From positions 8,199,057-8,263,056 of the forward strand of contig NC_058143.1 in the NCBI RefSeq assembly GCF_011075055.1: DNA of 64,000 nucleotides. The letters run 5' to 3'. Both the position numbers and the translations under genes were made by a program. The DNA is from Mangifera indica (Eukaryota > Streptophyta > Magnoliopsida > Sapindales > Anacardiaceae). Below are positions 48,874-62,224 of the stretch, piece after piece (the first letter of the stretch is position 1; the number at the start of each line of letters is the position of its first letter). The notes under the pieces were generated by a model. The model ran no database searches. It had not been told where the DNA came from and saw only the letters and a list, made by a program, of their open reading frames with translations.

Positions 48874-51117
48874 TACAGGATACCAAGAGTCAACTCAGAG
48901 TAAAGAAAAAGTTGAATAAGAAAGGAGACGCAATTTCAAGTGGTTAATTAATGAAATAGTGCATTAAGTAATTTGTGAGTTGTTTATATAGATTCAAACC
49001 TAACAAAACAAGCTAGGATGAACTTGCACTAGACAGTCACTGTGAGCTTAACTTTTTCTTCTTATATTGAACCAGTGAACATATACAAAAGATTACAACC
49101 AGCTTCCTCTTTTAGTGTTCTTGGTTTTGGATTTTCATATAAATTTTGCTTAGGTACTGGTGGAAGTGTAATTAATTTTTTTGTGAAGTTGTACATCTAT
49201 TTGTATGCATTATTTTTAATGACCTTTTTATTTTTGGTTTTCGGTGTGTGTACTTTACAAGCACCCAAAAGCTTGAGAGAGTGGGTTAAGCTGTTTCATA
49301 ACCTTGCTAATGGTCTAAAGCCATATCAAATGGGAACAACCAGTTATGCAACACAATATATTCGGTTATGACACCTTCTTATGTATATTCATTCTATAAA
49401 CTTAAAATAAGTTACTCAAGAAGAATGTATGTTTGATACGCGGTTAGACATGTCCTAGAGCAATACTTATGCTATTTGGTGGTATTCAAATATTCTATGT
49501 GACACTATGAATATACAGTGATTAAAGTGGGAGGTAGATAGATCAAGAAGACTATGTGAAAGGACCTTACTTGTTTGAATTGGATATCAACATGTATACA
49601 AAAGTGTAAGCTAGTGGATTTGCTCTCATCAGGGTTGGTGGTTTTGTTTATGTATGGGGTTGTATAATAGTGAAATTTTTAATTAAGAAAATAGTAATAA
49701 GAAAAATCTTATATATGAATCATTTATTTTGTTCACTACCCTCCCAATTTAGAATGTACACTAATTATTTGACCTTAATTATATGAGTATATGCATATTC
49801 AAAATTTGACAAAGAGCATATGTGACTATGTACATTTATTCCTGATTATAACATGTGTACTTTTGTGTGTATGCTTATGCTTTCTTAGATCCAGTCAATC
49901 TGTTTTCAGATTGTAACATTTTTTAAAAAAACTGCTATGCATCAAAGATGTGATTTCAGTATACTTCATTTTTTTAAATGTCAATAAAGATGATAATTTC
50001 GACCGAATTTAGGAGTCCCAACCCTTCTTAACTATAACGGGAAGGAGATTCTTTGATAGAAACATAAAAAGGGAGGGGAGTGGAGGTGAAAAAAATCCTT
50101 GTAATTGAGGACGAGGATACATGTGTCTTATCTTCGCTTTGCCCTGTTCCCGCTCTGTGCCCATCTTCATCCCTGTTCTCATCTTTTTATATTAATATAT
50201 TTACTTAAAATATTAACATATCTTTATAATTTTATATTATTTATATTTTTCAAATTTATTTAGTGTTTTATTGTGTATATTGAAGTGGTTAATATATAAT
50301 ATTTATAATATTTGAAATAGCAGTTTGGTTTTATTTTTACTTAATTTTGTTATTTAATATATTTATGTCGTGTTTAGAATGTATGAGGAGAGGATTTTTC
50401 CTACAGGTACCAGAAGGGAAAGGGATGAGGAAAAAATTTTTCTTCGTGGAGAGGGTACGTAAAATCCTTATCATTCCCTTAACGGGGACGAGGATTGAAA
50501 TCCCCTCGCCGTTGTCATCCCTAAATGTCTATGCTATTTTGATTGATTGATTATAGAGCCATACTTGCTTAAGTTTGATGTCTAACCTTGATAGCCATGA
50601 TTCTTTTGGGGAGACCTAGCTAATACTAAGCAGTGTGAAAATCATTTTATGAGCAATGCAATGTGCACTTAGTTTTGAGTCCTTAATTGGGTATCCAAAT
50701 AATATGTCATCTTATAATTGAGTATTACTTTATCTTTAATTTAAAATCATTTAATTACATGGTATTTCATATAAGTATTTAATTAAATACTCAAAATTAA
50801 ATGCACTTCATTAATCATCTTACTGGTCCTGTGTTATTTCCTTTTTCCTGGATTAAAAGAACTGGGAAATCATTTATATATCAAGCAGCAGGAAAGATTA
50901 CATAGCTTACTTTTTTGCACTGTATACAATTGTTATCCATAAGTCGTGACTGATCGCCAAATTTTATTTTGACCATGCATATGAACTAGTTAATTTCGAC
51001 AGAGTGAACATTAATCGAAAACTTTTTATGAGGCCCAAGAAAATTACCAACCATCTTTTTTGGGTCAAAATATGGCTGGATTCCTCACAAAGTGCTTTGA
51101 AGGAAAAGTTTAATATA
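48874..51117. other. 3' flank of the protease gene and AT-rich intergenic DNA
   Basis: No gene is supported. A 109-codon frame at 49042-49371 has no recognisable domain and lies where the 3' UTR is expected. Between 50080 and 50530 there are two G/C-richer patches with GAGGACGAGGAT and GGGGACGAGGATTG phrases. Similar phrases occur near 63125-63230, which suggests scattered remnants of one repeat family. Confidence 0.45.
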
Positions 51118-51126
51118 TATTTTTTA
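51118..51126 (+). repeat. 9-bp target-site duplication of the fold-back MULE, left
   Basis: TATTTTTTA, repeated exactly at 51797-51805. Confidence 0.8.
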
Positions 51127-51796
51127 CGCCGAAGGACTATTTCCCATTCAAGTTTTAATATAAAGATAAATACATATTTATAAAGTTTTAAAAATTTAAA
51201 TACCTATCAATGACCCGATTTATGTTAAAATTTTCCATTAAGATTAAAGGTTAAACTATTATTTATCAAAAATTTTTTATAAAATTAAAGTTTTATGATT
51301 TTTTTTTTTTGTCAGAGTTAAAATCTTACAATTTTGTCCTCACCTTTCAAAAGTGACAATTTTTCTCTTAGGGTCATTTTCTCTTCTCTTTGGCAACAAT
51401 TTGTCATCACTGACCATCGGTCGCCCTCTTCCTCATCGGCTAGCACACGAAGTGACAAAGAGATCTCTTTATGATGTGTCGGCCAATGAAGAAGAGCACG
51501 ACCGATGGATAGTGATGGTGAATAATTGCCAGAGAGAAGAGGAAAAACCCCTAGTGAAAAAATTGTCATTTTTTAAACTTTGGGTAAAAGAGAATTGTGA
51601 GATTTTTAAACTTGAGAAGGAAAATATGATAAAACTTTAATTTTTAAAATTTTTTAATAAATGACAATTTTACCTTTACCCCTAATTGAAATTTTTAATA
51701 GAATTTAGATCATGAGTAGGTGCTTGAAATTTTAAAATCTTGTGAATATATATTAGTCTTTACATTAAAACTTAGGTGGAAAATAATCCTTTGGCC
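51127..51796. mobile_element. Non-autonomous fold-back MULE, 670 bp, almost wholly palindromic
   Basis: The left end CGCCGAAGGACTATTT and the inverted right end GGCCAAAGGATTATTT are flanked by the 9-bp duplication TATTTTTTA. The inverted match continues inward through AAGTTTTAAT.TAAAGA, a TTAAAGTTTTAT.AT phrase and ACCATCGGTCG/ATCCATCGGTCG. It reaches the centre at the perfect palindrome AGAGATCTCT (about 51459-51468), so each arm is about 330 bp. Open frames on both strands within it are mirror images of each other and are not genes. There is no transposase; it would depend on a MULE elsewhere. Confidence 0.88.
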
Positions 51797-51805
51797 TATT
51801 TTTTA
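51797..51805 (+). repeat. 9-bp target-site duplication of the fold-back MULE, right
   Basis: TATTTTTTA, identical to 51118-51126. Confidence 0.8.
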
Positions 51806-52855
51806 TTTTAATTTTCCATTTAAGGTTACTGCCACAAGCCTTTGGTGAATGCATTGCTGTCATGGAGATAAGAGAGCATGTTAAAGCATAATAATAAATG
51901 TTTGTATTATAATAATAATATAAACTAAAAATTAAATTTTTTATTATTGCATAAATTGTCTATTTTACTTATACCTCTAATGAAATTCATTAACAATAAC
52001 AGTTACAGGTAAGTGTTTGGTTTTTTTAAAGTTAACAAATAAAAATTTGTCATTTTACTAAACCTTAGGTGGGTATAAGTCTTTTAGTCAACATAATATC
52101 TTTATTAGTCTAATGGGAGTTGTTCAATATCATCAACAATTGTATTGGCTTAACATCTTTATTTATGAGGTAAGTTGGAGAAATTCGTTATTATTAATGA
52201 TTATTGAAGAATAATTGTTTTTTATAAGAAACAACTGTGTTGGAAACACTCATGCCAAAATAAACATTTTGTGAATTACTGTAAACATTAAATTACATAT
52301 CTGAATTCATGTTCTGATGAAGTCCACTCGAATATGGTGCGAGGTATTGACATTAGTCGATTTCCACGACCCAATTTGCCTCATGTATTCCATGTGTATT
52401 TTAGGAGACAAGATCTGTGCTATTTGGTTTTGCAGGAGAAGGGAGAATTCCTTTTTTTTTTTTTGATAAAATAACATAATCTCTTATTGGAAGAGGCAGT
52501 GTTTGGACAATTTATAAGTGTCCAACTACCCTCTAACTCCTTTAATAATTGCCCATGATAGTTAAATTAAATTGGGTCGGATCAACTCGTTATGGAATAA
52601 ACTGTTTTGGTTTAACAATGGTTTTTGCATATTAAAAACATTGATTTCTCTAATGCCATATGTAATGAGTAACTTTGCCAAGCAAAAGTTGCATGGAAAC
52701 GTTGTGATGTGATGTAGTTTGGTCCCTTGACTTGGTTAAACAATTTCCTGAACATCAATTAGCATTATTCTATCACATTGTCATATCAACAGTTCAACAT
52801 TTTGTTGAATTCAACATGCCTATATTATGTAACTAATTTAGTGCATTTGAATTAT
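51806..52855. other. AT-rich intergenic DNA
   Basis: I see no gene, domain or repeat with definable ends here. Only homopolymer runs stand out (for example T-rich at 52450-52465). Confidence 0.45.
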
Positions 52856-52859
52856 GGAA

Positions 52860-54470
52860 AAATACTCTTAACCTTTATTAATAATAAACAAAGGAATTAC
52901 AAATATAGATCATAAATCCCATCAAATGCACTCCTATGCATACTCATGAATGCTACTGCATTCCTATGCATTTTCATGCACACTTGAGCATTTCCAAATG
53001 CAAATGTACTGCATTCACTCAATACCTAACCTTGCACATTCCTATGTAGACATTTCTCTTAAACTTATGCTTAACAACCTTTCCTACACACTTTCATGCA
53101 GACATTTGTTTTGTCAACACAAACTAATGTACCCTTATGCACACTCTATAGCACAAACTGTCCATACTGCCAACACACATGCATGTTTTAATCTGTGCAT
53201 AACTATGCAAGCTCTCAGCACTTACTTATGCAAGCTTACAGCTTGCACCCTTATGCCTCTGTGCCTCTACTTGTGCTTTTATGCCTCTTTTAAGACACTA
53301 AATTACCACACATTTATACACATCACAACAATAGATTTTGGATGCCTAAAATGTTCTAAAGCACTAGTCCTATGATGCAACCAAGTCCTTCATTTGGTTT
53401 AACACTTTCTTAAACATTGTGTATCATTTCTCTGGAAAACTATTTATTTGACAAATCAAATTCTTACATGCACTTGGTAAGTCAAATTCGTAGATCATCA
53501 AGTAAATCTCACTCAAAATGTTTAAGAAATAATATCCAACCTTTATTGATGCTAAATGAAGGAAATACAAGTTACAATATCACTTTCTCAAACATGACTT
53601 CTACACATTGATCATATTGTCATTGACACACTAGGACTTTATGAATCACACTAACACACACACTGTTTAGCACACACTTATGCACTTTCACGAATGCCCC
53701 AACACTCACTTACACCCTTATGTATGCAATTTCCACCAAATGTCATAACTTGCACCGTTTTATAGAGACTACAATTACAATTAGTTAAGGGTAGTTTTAT
53801 ATTTGAATTCAAACATTCAAACATCTAATTGACATCCCTGATTGCTTTAGGACAAATCCAAATCCATTTATCTAAATAACCACCTAGTCTAGACTTGTAT
53901 AACCACTTTAACTAACTACTCCTCTGACTTCCCTTGTACAAATGCTTTTTAATCTCTAGCATATGTGCTTATCGATGATCAACATCTTTGCATTTCTCAT
54001 GTCCAACACACTCACTTTAGTGCCATTTAGCAAACTAGTTGATCATCAACAAATCCTAACCACCCAACCTTACTTGATTGTTCTTTAAGAAGCTTATCTT
54101 TTTTTCTCATGTGCCACAATTTTGTCTCAATCACAGACACGTTACTTTTATCATACTTGCATGTTGAGTCTCTTCTCATGCCATGCATTTGACTTCTCCC
54201 ATCAATTTGTTTCATACCTTGTCTTGCCATCCTTAAGGCTTATTGCAACAACTTTTTATGTCATCCCACACACATGTATGGTTCTCAGGTTGTACACTTT
54301 TCTTATGCGCCCGACTTTTCACACTTATGCACATGTCTTTATGCATACTTGCCTAATGTTAATTGATACCTACCTCTTTGGTTTTGCTCACTGCCAAACA
54401 CCTCTAACAATATTACAAGAAGCTTCTATTGATGCTTGGATCATCAAGTGTCTCATAACACTATAATGGC
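52860..54470. repeat. Diverged direct repeat with TGCA-rich, ATGC-rich text
   Basis: A phrase like AACCTTTATTAATAATAAAC..AGGAATTACAA at about 52869 recurs in changed form at about 53539. In both places it is followed by sequence dense in CTTATGCA/CACACTT phrases. The 141-codon frame at 52950-53375 is a by-product of this composition (rich in His, Cys, Leu). The repeat looks like an old, unclassified transposon. Confidence 0.45.
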
Positions 54471-54800
54471 AGAACTAGTCATGCCACTCCAAAGCCTATG
54501 GTCAAGTCTAGCATGCCATTTGAAGTACCATTTCTCCTTCAAATTCTACTAGTGTAACAAACCTCCTCCACAAAAAGAACTCATATCCTCGTTGACAACT
54601 CCTAAATATGCTTTAAATCTTCCTTACCAGATCTAACTCATCATCATGCACCCACATAAAATCAAACTTGAGTGAAAACAACAAATAATAATAACTTAGT
54701 TTGACATACCTTTGTCTCTCAAAGAAATCATTATCAACACACTTAGTAAACACCAGAAATAATTACCTCTCTAAAATTACTTTAAATATTGAAGTCAATC
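54470..54800 (+). repeat. Dispersed repeat, copy 1 (also at 63590-63890)
   Basis: It shares with 63590-63890 the ordered phrases AGCATGCCA/AACATGCCA, AGTGTAACAAACCTC, GAGAGCTCCTA or GACAACTCCTA, ATATGCT, CTTTGTCTCTCAAAGAAATCATTA and AGTAAACACCAGAAA or its variants. Both copies lie in the same orientation. The family is not recognised. Confidence 0.6.
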
Positions 54801-55340
54801 AGAAAATCCCTCTTAAATAAGGGTTCCACTAATTTTAATGATATCTACATTAACACATACTCTAAATGGAACATCTGCATCCTAATTTGGTTCGAGTAAC
54901 ATAATCATCACATTCAATCTTTTCATTTTAACATTTATTGACACTAGATCAACTTTTTAACCCTTGTTTTCCTTTTTCAAGTGATGGAAGCATGAAATAA
55001 ATGAAGATTGCACTTTTTCCACAACCATCACCTTATCGAGGTATGGCATTAGAACCATTTTTGCCTCCCTACAAGGACTCCAAGGATGAAATTACAATCA
55101 TCTAAAGTGATCATCGACAAATTCACCTAACTTGTTCAACATCCCACTATCACAACAATGTTATAAGCAATTTTTACTATTTCTACCACCTTCATATTGA
55201 TTGTCTTTGAATAACTTAGGTACTTACTCATTTTTAAGTTGTATTGATGCACCAAGCTAAAATGAATAAACACATAAGTGGCATTACTGTTAACCATTGT
55301 TGTAATACCAACCCTATTCATTTTTTCCATAATATGCATT

Positions 55341-55345
55341 AGTTT
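55341..55345 (+). repeat. 5-bp target-site duplication of the gypsy element, left
   Basis: AGTTT, repeated at 62960-62964 after the other LTR end. Confidence 0.7.
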
Positions 55346-57496
55346 TGTAGCGAATACAGGTATTACCCAAGGGTATTTTAGTTTTTTGACCTCGCAAGTA
55401 ATTAAATATGTTTAAATATGCAAACATGTTGAAAATTGTGATGCATGGCTATGTGGGGTGACCAAACGCTTGTGTGTGTTGTGACAAGGATTAAAATGGT
55501 CTTTTCCCAAGCAATATGGGTAAATTGGCTAAGTTTGAAAGGCATGCACAATCGTGTATGAACAACACATGCCCATGTATTATTAATGTGTTTGAATTTC
55601 TGGATAAAATCAATTTTGCAGGGATTTCAAAAATTGCCATCTTTTAGTCATTGAACACACACCCAAGTATGAATTGTATAATTTATGTGTCGTTAAATTC
55701 AAAAAAAAAAAAAAATGAATCCAAACATGTCTTTGGCTCATTTTTTCACCTACCTCTAGAAAATTATGAGTTATACGTGAGAGCCATCGAAGAAATGGAG
55801 CCAAGGAAGACTTTTACAACTTCAAAGGGGAAAAGACTATTGCCATGTGAAGGCTTTGTTGCATCATCAGAAGAAAGGCAAGTACGACAATCACTCTTTC
55901 AATTAATTTTGAATAAATTATTCTGTGTGTGGTGGATGAAATTTAGATTGATTTATAAGTGTAGTCTTTGATCATATGAGTTGTGTGGTTTGATAGAGAT
56001 TATTAATATATTTATGTATATAATTTAAATAATGAAATGTTGAGAGAGATGTGTATAAGGTTATTATGTTTGAATATCACAGTTGTAGGGATAATTCAAT
56101 TATGAATTAGGCAAGAATTTTTATGTTAATGTTGATTAGTAATGATTAGTCTAAATGGCCATAATTAAATCATGAAAGGAACCAAGGATGATCTTATGTA
56201 AAGTGTTAATTTTAGGGAAATGGTAGTTTGGTTGATAAGGATAATGATGTATAAATGGGTTAGAGTAAGTACTTGATGAATTGGAAGTTTGTTGATTGCT
56301 AGAAATTGGTTTGTGTGGATGAAGATCACTATTGACATACGATCGTGTATCCTACCTTAATCTGTGTACCTGTGTGCAACACATGCATAGTTATGTACTA
56401 AGAACAAGTACACCCCTATGCATGATAAGCATACCCCTATGTACTATTGGGGAAAAATGAACCTTAGGGATTTAAAGGATGAGAATTTATATTTAAACGT
56501 TAACATGATTGTTTTACCCCTAAATGGGATGCTTATGGTGGAAAGTTGGAAGAAAGATCCTAACGAAGACTATTAATAATGAAAGTTATTATAGAAGTGT
56601 CTAACTATATGGACGACGATAGGAACCTTGACTGAAGTAGTTCCAAATTGAAAATACCAAAGATGCATTATTAAATTCTTACCACCAAGTGTGTGTGGTA
56701 GGTACTCCTCTAAGTTTAATGTAGTATGAATTAGTCATTGAGTTAACTGTAGTGTGACTTGTCATTAAGTTGTGTGTAGTGTGACACATCACTAAGCTAT
56801 ATGTTGTGTGATGTAGCCATTGAGTTATGTGTGGTATGGATATGAAAGCAAAAGGGTTTGTTTGTATGACCACAACCTTATGCTCGACCGGTATGAGTAC
56901 AACGTATATCGTATAATTGACATCAAAGTTGTTATGTGCTATCATCAGATGTTGAAGATGTCATCTTACATGACACAGATAGTTGAAATAGGCAAAAGGT
57001 GTTACATTAATTAGATGGACATTTGGGATGCTAGTAAAACATTCGAAATATCACAACGATGATAAATATGGAACACTTGAGGAATAATTGATAATAATAT
57101 ACTATGTGTTTACCTACCTATTGAATGTGTTTTACTGACTATGTTCCCTTGTGATTTTACAAGTAGATTCATGAAACAATGAGGCAACAGTAGAGAAACT
57201 AGTAGGTCAACTTCTGATGGTGCATAAGGGTTAGGGCAATTTCATCATTTTCATCATGATTGAATATTTTATGTTTCTATTTGTTTACTATGGTTTATGC
57301 ACATTTAGCTTATGATTTAACTTTATAGATTCATATACTTGGATTTCATGAAATAATTAATACATTGTTTAGATTATGAGGTTTTGTTTAATGAAATATA
57401 TTTAATAACTACTTTTACATGGTAAAGATTTAATTCAATACGTCTCTTCAAGTACACATTCCATATAAGAGTATGTATCTAGAGATAGGTGTTACA
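55346..57496 (+). repeat. 5' LTR of the gypsy element (2,151 bp)
   Basis: It starts TGTAGCGAATAC and ends GGTGTTACA, the usual end of plant gypsy LTRs. Its right half matches 59625-60072 plus 62220-62959 in order. It holds several short palindromic phrases such as ACGATCGTGT. Confidence 0.85.
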
Positions 57497-57589
57497 ATTT
57501 TTGGTATCAAAACATAATTTTGGAAACCCAAAAGTGTTAAAAGTATATAAATGTTTTGATAGCTCTTCATGCAATACTGATCGTTGTAA

Positions 57590-59490
57590 GTATTATTTTA
57601 ACTTGTATTTAAGTCATGGTATATCCAATTGAAATTGTGTGTATAGTTTTAGGATGAGGAGATCTAGGAGATTATTAAGTACTGTCTATAAGGATATTGA
57701 TGATGAGGCCTTAACCTAGAAGGGTAGTAAAGGGATGGTTATGGGACAAACTTTGGGCACAACTATAATGCCTCAGGTTGATGATGCTATCATTACAAGG
57801 ATTATGCAACAGGTTTTTCGAGCTAATCATGAAGCTTTAAAGAGTGTGAGCCACCCAATTCAAGTTGCTCATATTGTTGAGTAGCAAGATGTTACAAATG
57901 CAAACAATTAGGTCATTTTGCCTAAAAGTGCACTACTGTGATACCAACCACCACTGAGTAAACTATTAGGGGAGGTTAGACTAGAGTATTTACAAGCACT
58001 TAGGCATTGGTTGAGGCCAATATATTTGCTGTGATGAGTTATTTGACTTTTCATTCTTCTTATTTATATGTGCTAATTGATTCTAGCGTTATTCACAACT
58101 TTATTGCATATAGTATTATTGAGAGGCTATGATTAAAGCCTATACTAGTTGATAGCGTGTGTATTGGATTGACTGATAGGAATAAAATCACTAGTGATCA
58201 AATGCTATTGGGTGAGACAGTAACATGAAGAGCAGAGATATGATAGTTGACCTAATTATGTTTGATATGACCAATTTCAATGTAATCTTAGGTGTGGATT
58301 TGTTGAGTTGATATAAAGTTGAAATTAACTATAGAAAGAAAAAGTCAAGTTTCATTTAGATGATGGTGAGGAGTTCACCTTCAATAAGCGCCATGTGTTA
58401 AGCTTGATGATTAGTAGTATTAAAGTGAGGACATTGTTGAGTAAAGGTTGTATAGGTTATTTGACATATGTTGTGGGTATAGATGATAATTCAGTCTTAA
58501 CTTTGTAATCCACTTCGGTTATGTGTGAATTTTAGAATATATTTCCTGATGAGTTGTTAGGGTTAGTACCTAAGAGGTAGGTGGACTTAGTATTGAGTTA
58601 GCTCTTGGGATAACACTTATCTCTAAAACTCCATAAAGAATAACCTTAATTGAATATCAGGAATTGAAGAAACAATTGTTGGAGCTCCTAGATAGTGATT
58701 ACATTAAGCCAAACCATTCACTATGAGGCGCATCGATCCTCCTTGTGAAAAAGAAAGATGGGTTGAAGTGCTTGTGCATTGATTATAGGGAGTTGAATAA
58801 GGTGACTATAAAAAATAAGTACCCATTGCCAAAAATCGATGATTTGTTTAACTAGTTCGAAAGTGCTTCTGTATTCTCCAAAATTGACTTAAGATCTAGG
58901 TATCACCAACTTCGTATGGTTGAGAGAGATGTCCCAAAGATTGTATTTCAGACCAAGTATAAGTATTATGACTTTATGGTAATGCCTTTTGGATTGAATA
59001 ATGCATTTGTAATCTTCATGGACCTAATAAATAGAGTGTTCAAGATTATCCCGATAGATTCATCATGGTATTTATTGATTATATATTGGTGTATTCTATA
59101 ACTTGTGAGGGGCATGAGTAACATTTGATATTTGTATTGCAATGGTTATGTAAGAAGCAAATGTATACTAAGGTCTTCAAGTATGACTTCTAGTTAGATA
59201 GAGTGACATTCCTACGTTACGTGATATCGACTAATGGTATTTCGATGAGCCTCAATAAGGTGGAGGTTGTACTTGATTGGTAGAAACCTAAGACAACCAA
59301 GGAGGTTTAGAACTTTTTAGGTCTAGTAGGATATTACAAATAATTTGTGGAGGGCTTTACCAAGTTAGCTCGACTATTGACTGAATTGACTAGGAATAAT
59401 GTTCTCTTCAGATGGTTCGATGCTTGTGAAAGGATTTTCGAGGAGTTGAAATAAAGTTTAACTTTTGCACCAGTTTTGGCACTACCAAAA
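57590..59490 (+). pseudogene. Ty3/gypsy gag-protease-RT relic
   Basis: The + strand holds a zinc knuckle at 57885-57930 (CYKCKQLGHFA, stop, KC). At about 58075 there is a retropepsin site (LIDSSVIHNFI). At 58615-59060 reverse transcriptase follows: [42 protein letters not shown] and [14 protein letters not shown] ends near 59490 in FRWFDACERIFEELK. More than a dozen stops occur, many of them TAG or TGA. RNase H and integrase are absent because of the internal deletion. Confidence 0.9.
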
Positions 59491-60067
59491 ATTGGCTTAT
59501 GTTGATAGAGATCGTTTTTGTAAGTTCAAAAATTTGGGAAAAACACGTTACATACCCATGTGTCTATTGACACACATTCATTGATTTTTAGGGTAAATCT
59601 CCCTGTGTGGATTGATTGCCATGGGTGTGTGAAATTGGGAATTGATACATGCTAGTATGGTATGAGACACACAATTGTGTATCCTATCCTAATTTGCATA
59701 CCCCATATACAACACATGCATAGTTATGTACTAGGAACAAGTATATGGGAAAATGGACTTTAAGGAATTAAATGATGAAATTTATATTTGAACATTAAAA
59801 TGACTATTTTAGCCCTAGAAGGCATGTTTATGGTGGAAATTAAGAAAAATGAAGGCTATCAATAATATAAGTCATTATAAAGGTGTTGACTATGTGGACG
59901 ACGACATAGAACCTGATCGAAGTAGTTTCAAATTGAAAATACCAACATGCATTATTAAATTCTTATCATCAAGCGGTGTGTGGTGGGTATTTTGCCAAGC
60001 TTAGTGTAATATGGATTAGTCACTAAGCTAACTGTAGTGTGACTTATCACTAAGCTACGTATTGTGT

Positions 60068-60072
60068 GATAT
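60068..60072 (+). repeat. 5-bp target-site duplication of the solo LTR, left
   Basis: GATAT, repeated at 62220-62224. Confidence 0.75.
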
Positions 60073-62219
60073 TGTAACCCCCTTTTTTACATACATACCC
60101 CTGATGGGAATATACCAAAAAAGACGTGTACAACTGGACTATTTAAAAAGTTTAATACATGATCGTAATTATAAAGTGTGCAAAAAGGTGATGTAATAAA
60201 AATAATTACTTTATTAATCAAACTAAAAAATTAACAAGTATTTGAAATCTCTGTTATAAAATAGCCATACAAATCTTGAGTAAAACCATGTGTTTGAAAG
60301 AAATAATAATAATAGTAATAATGCCATGTGGCTGACAAATTAAAAACAACCACTTGCTTGGTTCTACCAGATAGACTATTGGATCCCTGTCTATCTTGTT
60401 ACTCAACTCTACCTATAAAATATACAAAGGAAATGAGTGAGTAAAACTCCATAAGTGGGTACCTTTTGGCGACCATGGTTAATAAATTATTTGATGCTAA
60501 AATTCGTGTTCCATTTGTAAGCTAACTATTGTCACATTGATACCTCAATGCCCTAACATAGGTCATCTATGAAAAACTATGTAGACCTAAGTTGAAATTG
60601 ACATATCTGATGTCGTAGTGAAAGCTATGTAGTGTCTTACGTATATGTCAAATGACTTATTAGGCTATCTAAGTAGGACACCCTGATCACACTAGAAAAT
60701 CTTTGATAACAGCCTTTTCCCTCACCATATAAGCTGATTGGAACTGTTGAGTAACCATCCAGAGATGACCTCTACCTTGGGTATATATATGATGTATCCT
60801 ACTGATCATGTAAGGAATATCTAAAAGCCACATCGTTACCATACACATTTGAACTGAATTGGGTGGTTATATGCCTTAGTGTAGAGATGTGTCTCATGGG
60901 TGCTCTCACAAATATTGTGATTTACACACATAGCTAGATTATCTAGTTGTATGATACTAGCCTTACGATTGTTAATTTTTTACTCAAATTCAACTCGATT
61001 TGTGTTTATGTTGTTGTCCACACAGTTGGATATCTCATCTAAGTCTTTCTTGAATAGTTATTCCTTTATTAGCTCTTTATTCTTCTTATATAATTCTCCT
61101 CTCTTATGCACTAGCCTAGGGGTATAGTTGTCTTTTGCTTTTGTCTAAGGTTACACAGTCGTGTACTTGTCAACCCACACTAGTGTGCCTCCTGAACTAT
61201 ATACATGGGCGTGTGACATTCAGTACACGATTGTGTATAGAGAAAATGCACATGAGAGTTGTCTTAGACATACTCCCGTGTACTTGGATCTATGTGTATG
61301 AACCACTTATCCTCTAATGCACATCGTCCATTTTTGGAAAGCCATACACGGGCGTGCAGCCCATACCACATAACTGTGTATTTCTCCCCTTAGAATGAGC
61401 GTGAGATCTTTAGATTTTCAAAATTTTTGGAATGACACACGGACGTGTATAGAACCACACATAACCTTGTGTCACAATCTGAAAATCGCATCCTTCTACG
61501 TTTTTTTAACTACAAATTCAGTAAGATTACTTCTTCTAAGACATACATAGAAGTCTCTATACACCATAAACATGATATCATATGATTTATCTAATCAAAA
61601 TAAACGTACCATGGCTCTAAAGCATCAATCAAGCCCGAACATATAACATTACTACAATTAAGAGATTAAACATGCATATAATTCCTCATATTCACCTCAA
61701 ACATCAATTTCATTAACCAGAGCATCATTACTACACCTAAACACCTCTAGATCATGTATATAATAGAAAATTCCAAAGATTTACATGACCAAACAAAGGA
61801 AGCCAACTCCACTTACTTGGATTTTGATAAAAATGTCTCCCTTGCACAGCTACGGTGATTTCGGTGATTGACAATGACTCCTTAGGTAACCATAAACTTA
61901 TCTCTCACACTCTCTCACTTTTTGAGTAGTTGGGAATGCAAAAAAATGTGTGAGAATTAGGGTTGATCACATTTTTATTTTATCTCCAAGATGCAATACA
62001 TAGGTACGTATAGACCATACATGATTGTGTGCCTACTTACACAACTGAGACAACTTATTTCATTGTAATCATAATCTAAACTAAAAGTTTGACTATCTGT
62101 TGACTATACACAACTGTGTATATCTCCATATATAGGTGTGTACTATTGGATTTAAAAATCACTGACTTTAAAACTAGAAAAAAGATTGAAATACCCTTAG
62201 ACTTATCTGTGGTGTTATA
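60073..62219 (-). mobile_element. Nested solo gypsy LTR (2,147 bp) inside the older 3' LTR
   Basis: The ends TGTAACCCCC and GGTGTTATA are inverted copies of the gypsy LTR end. The 5-bp duplication GATAT lies at 60068-60072 and 62220-62224. The length is within 4 bp of the 5' LTR at 55346-57496. On the - strand its start shares an AAGGGTATTT phrase with that LTR, so it is probably a related family in the opposite orientation. No internal domain lies within it. Confidence 0.82.
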
Positions 62220-62224
62220 GATAT
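62220..62224 (+). repeat. 5-bp target-site duplication of the solo LTR, right
   Basis: GATAT, identical to 60068-60072. Confidence 0.75.

Noticed and set aside
49042..49371. 109-codon frame after the aspartic protease
   Set aside because: No recognisable domain, hydrophobic AT-driven composition, and it lies in the expected 3' flank of the protease gene.
51318..51640. Overlapping 83- and 95-codon frames on opposite strands
   Set aside because: They are the two arms of the fold-back MULE palindrome read in both directions, not genes.
52950..53375. 141-codon frame rich in His, Cys and Leu
   Set aside because: It follows from a repeated TGCA/CTTATGC text; there is no domain and the frame does not persist in the related repeat at 53540.
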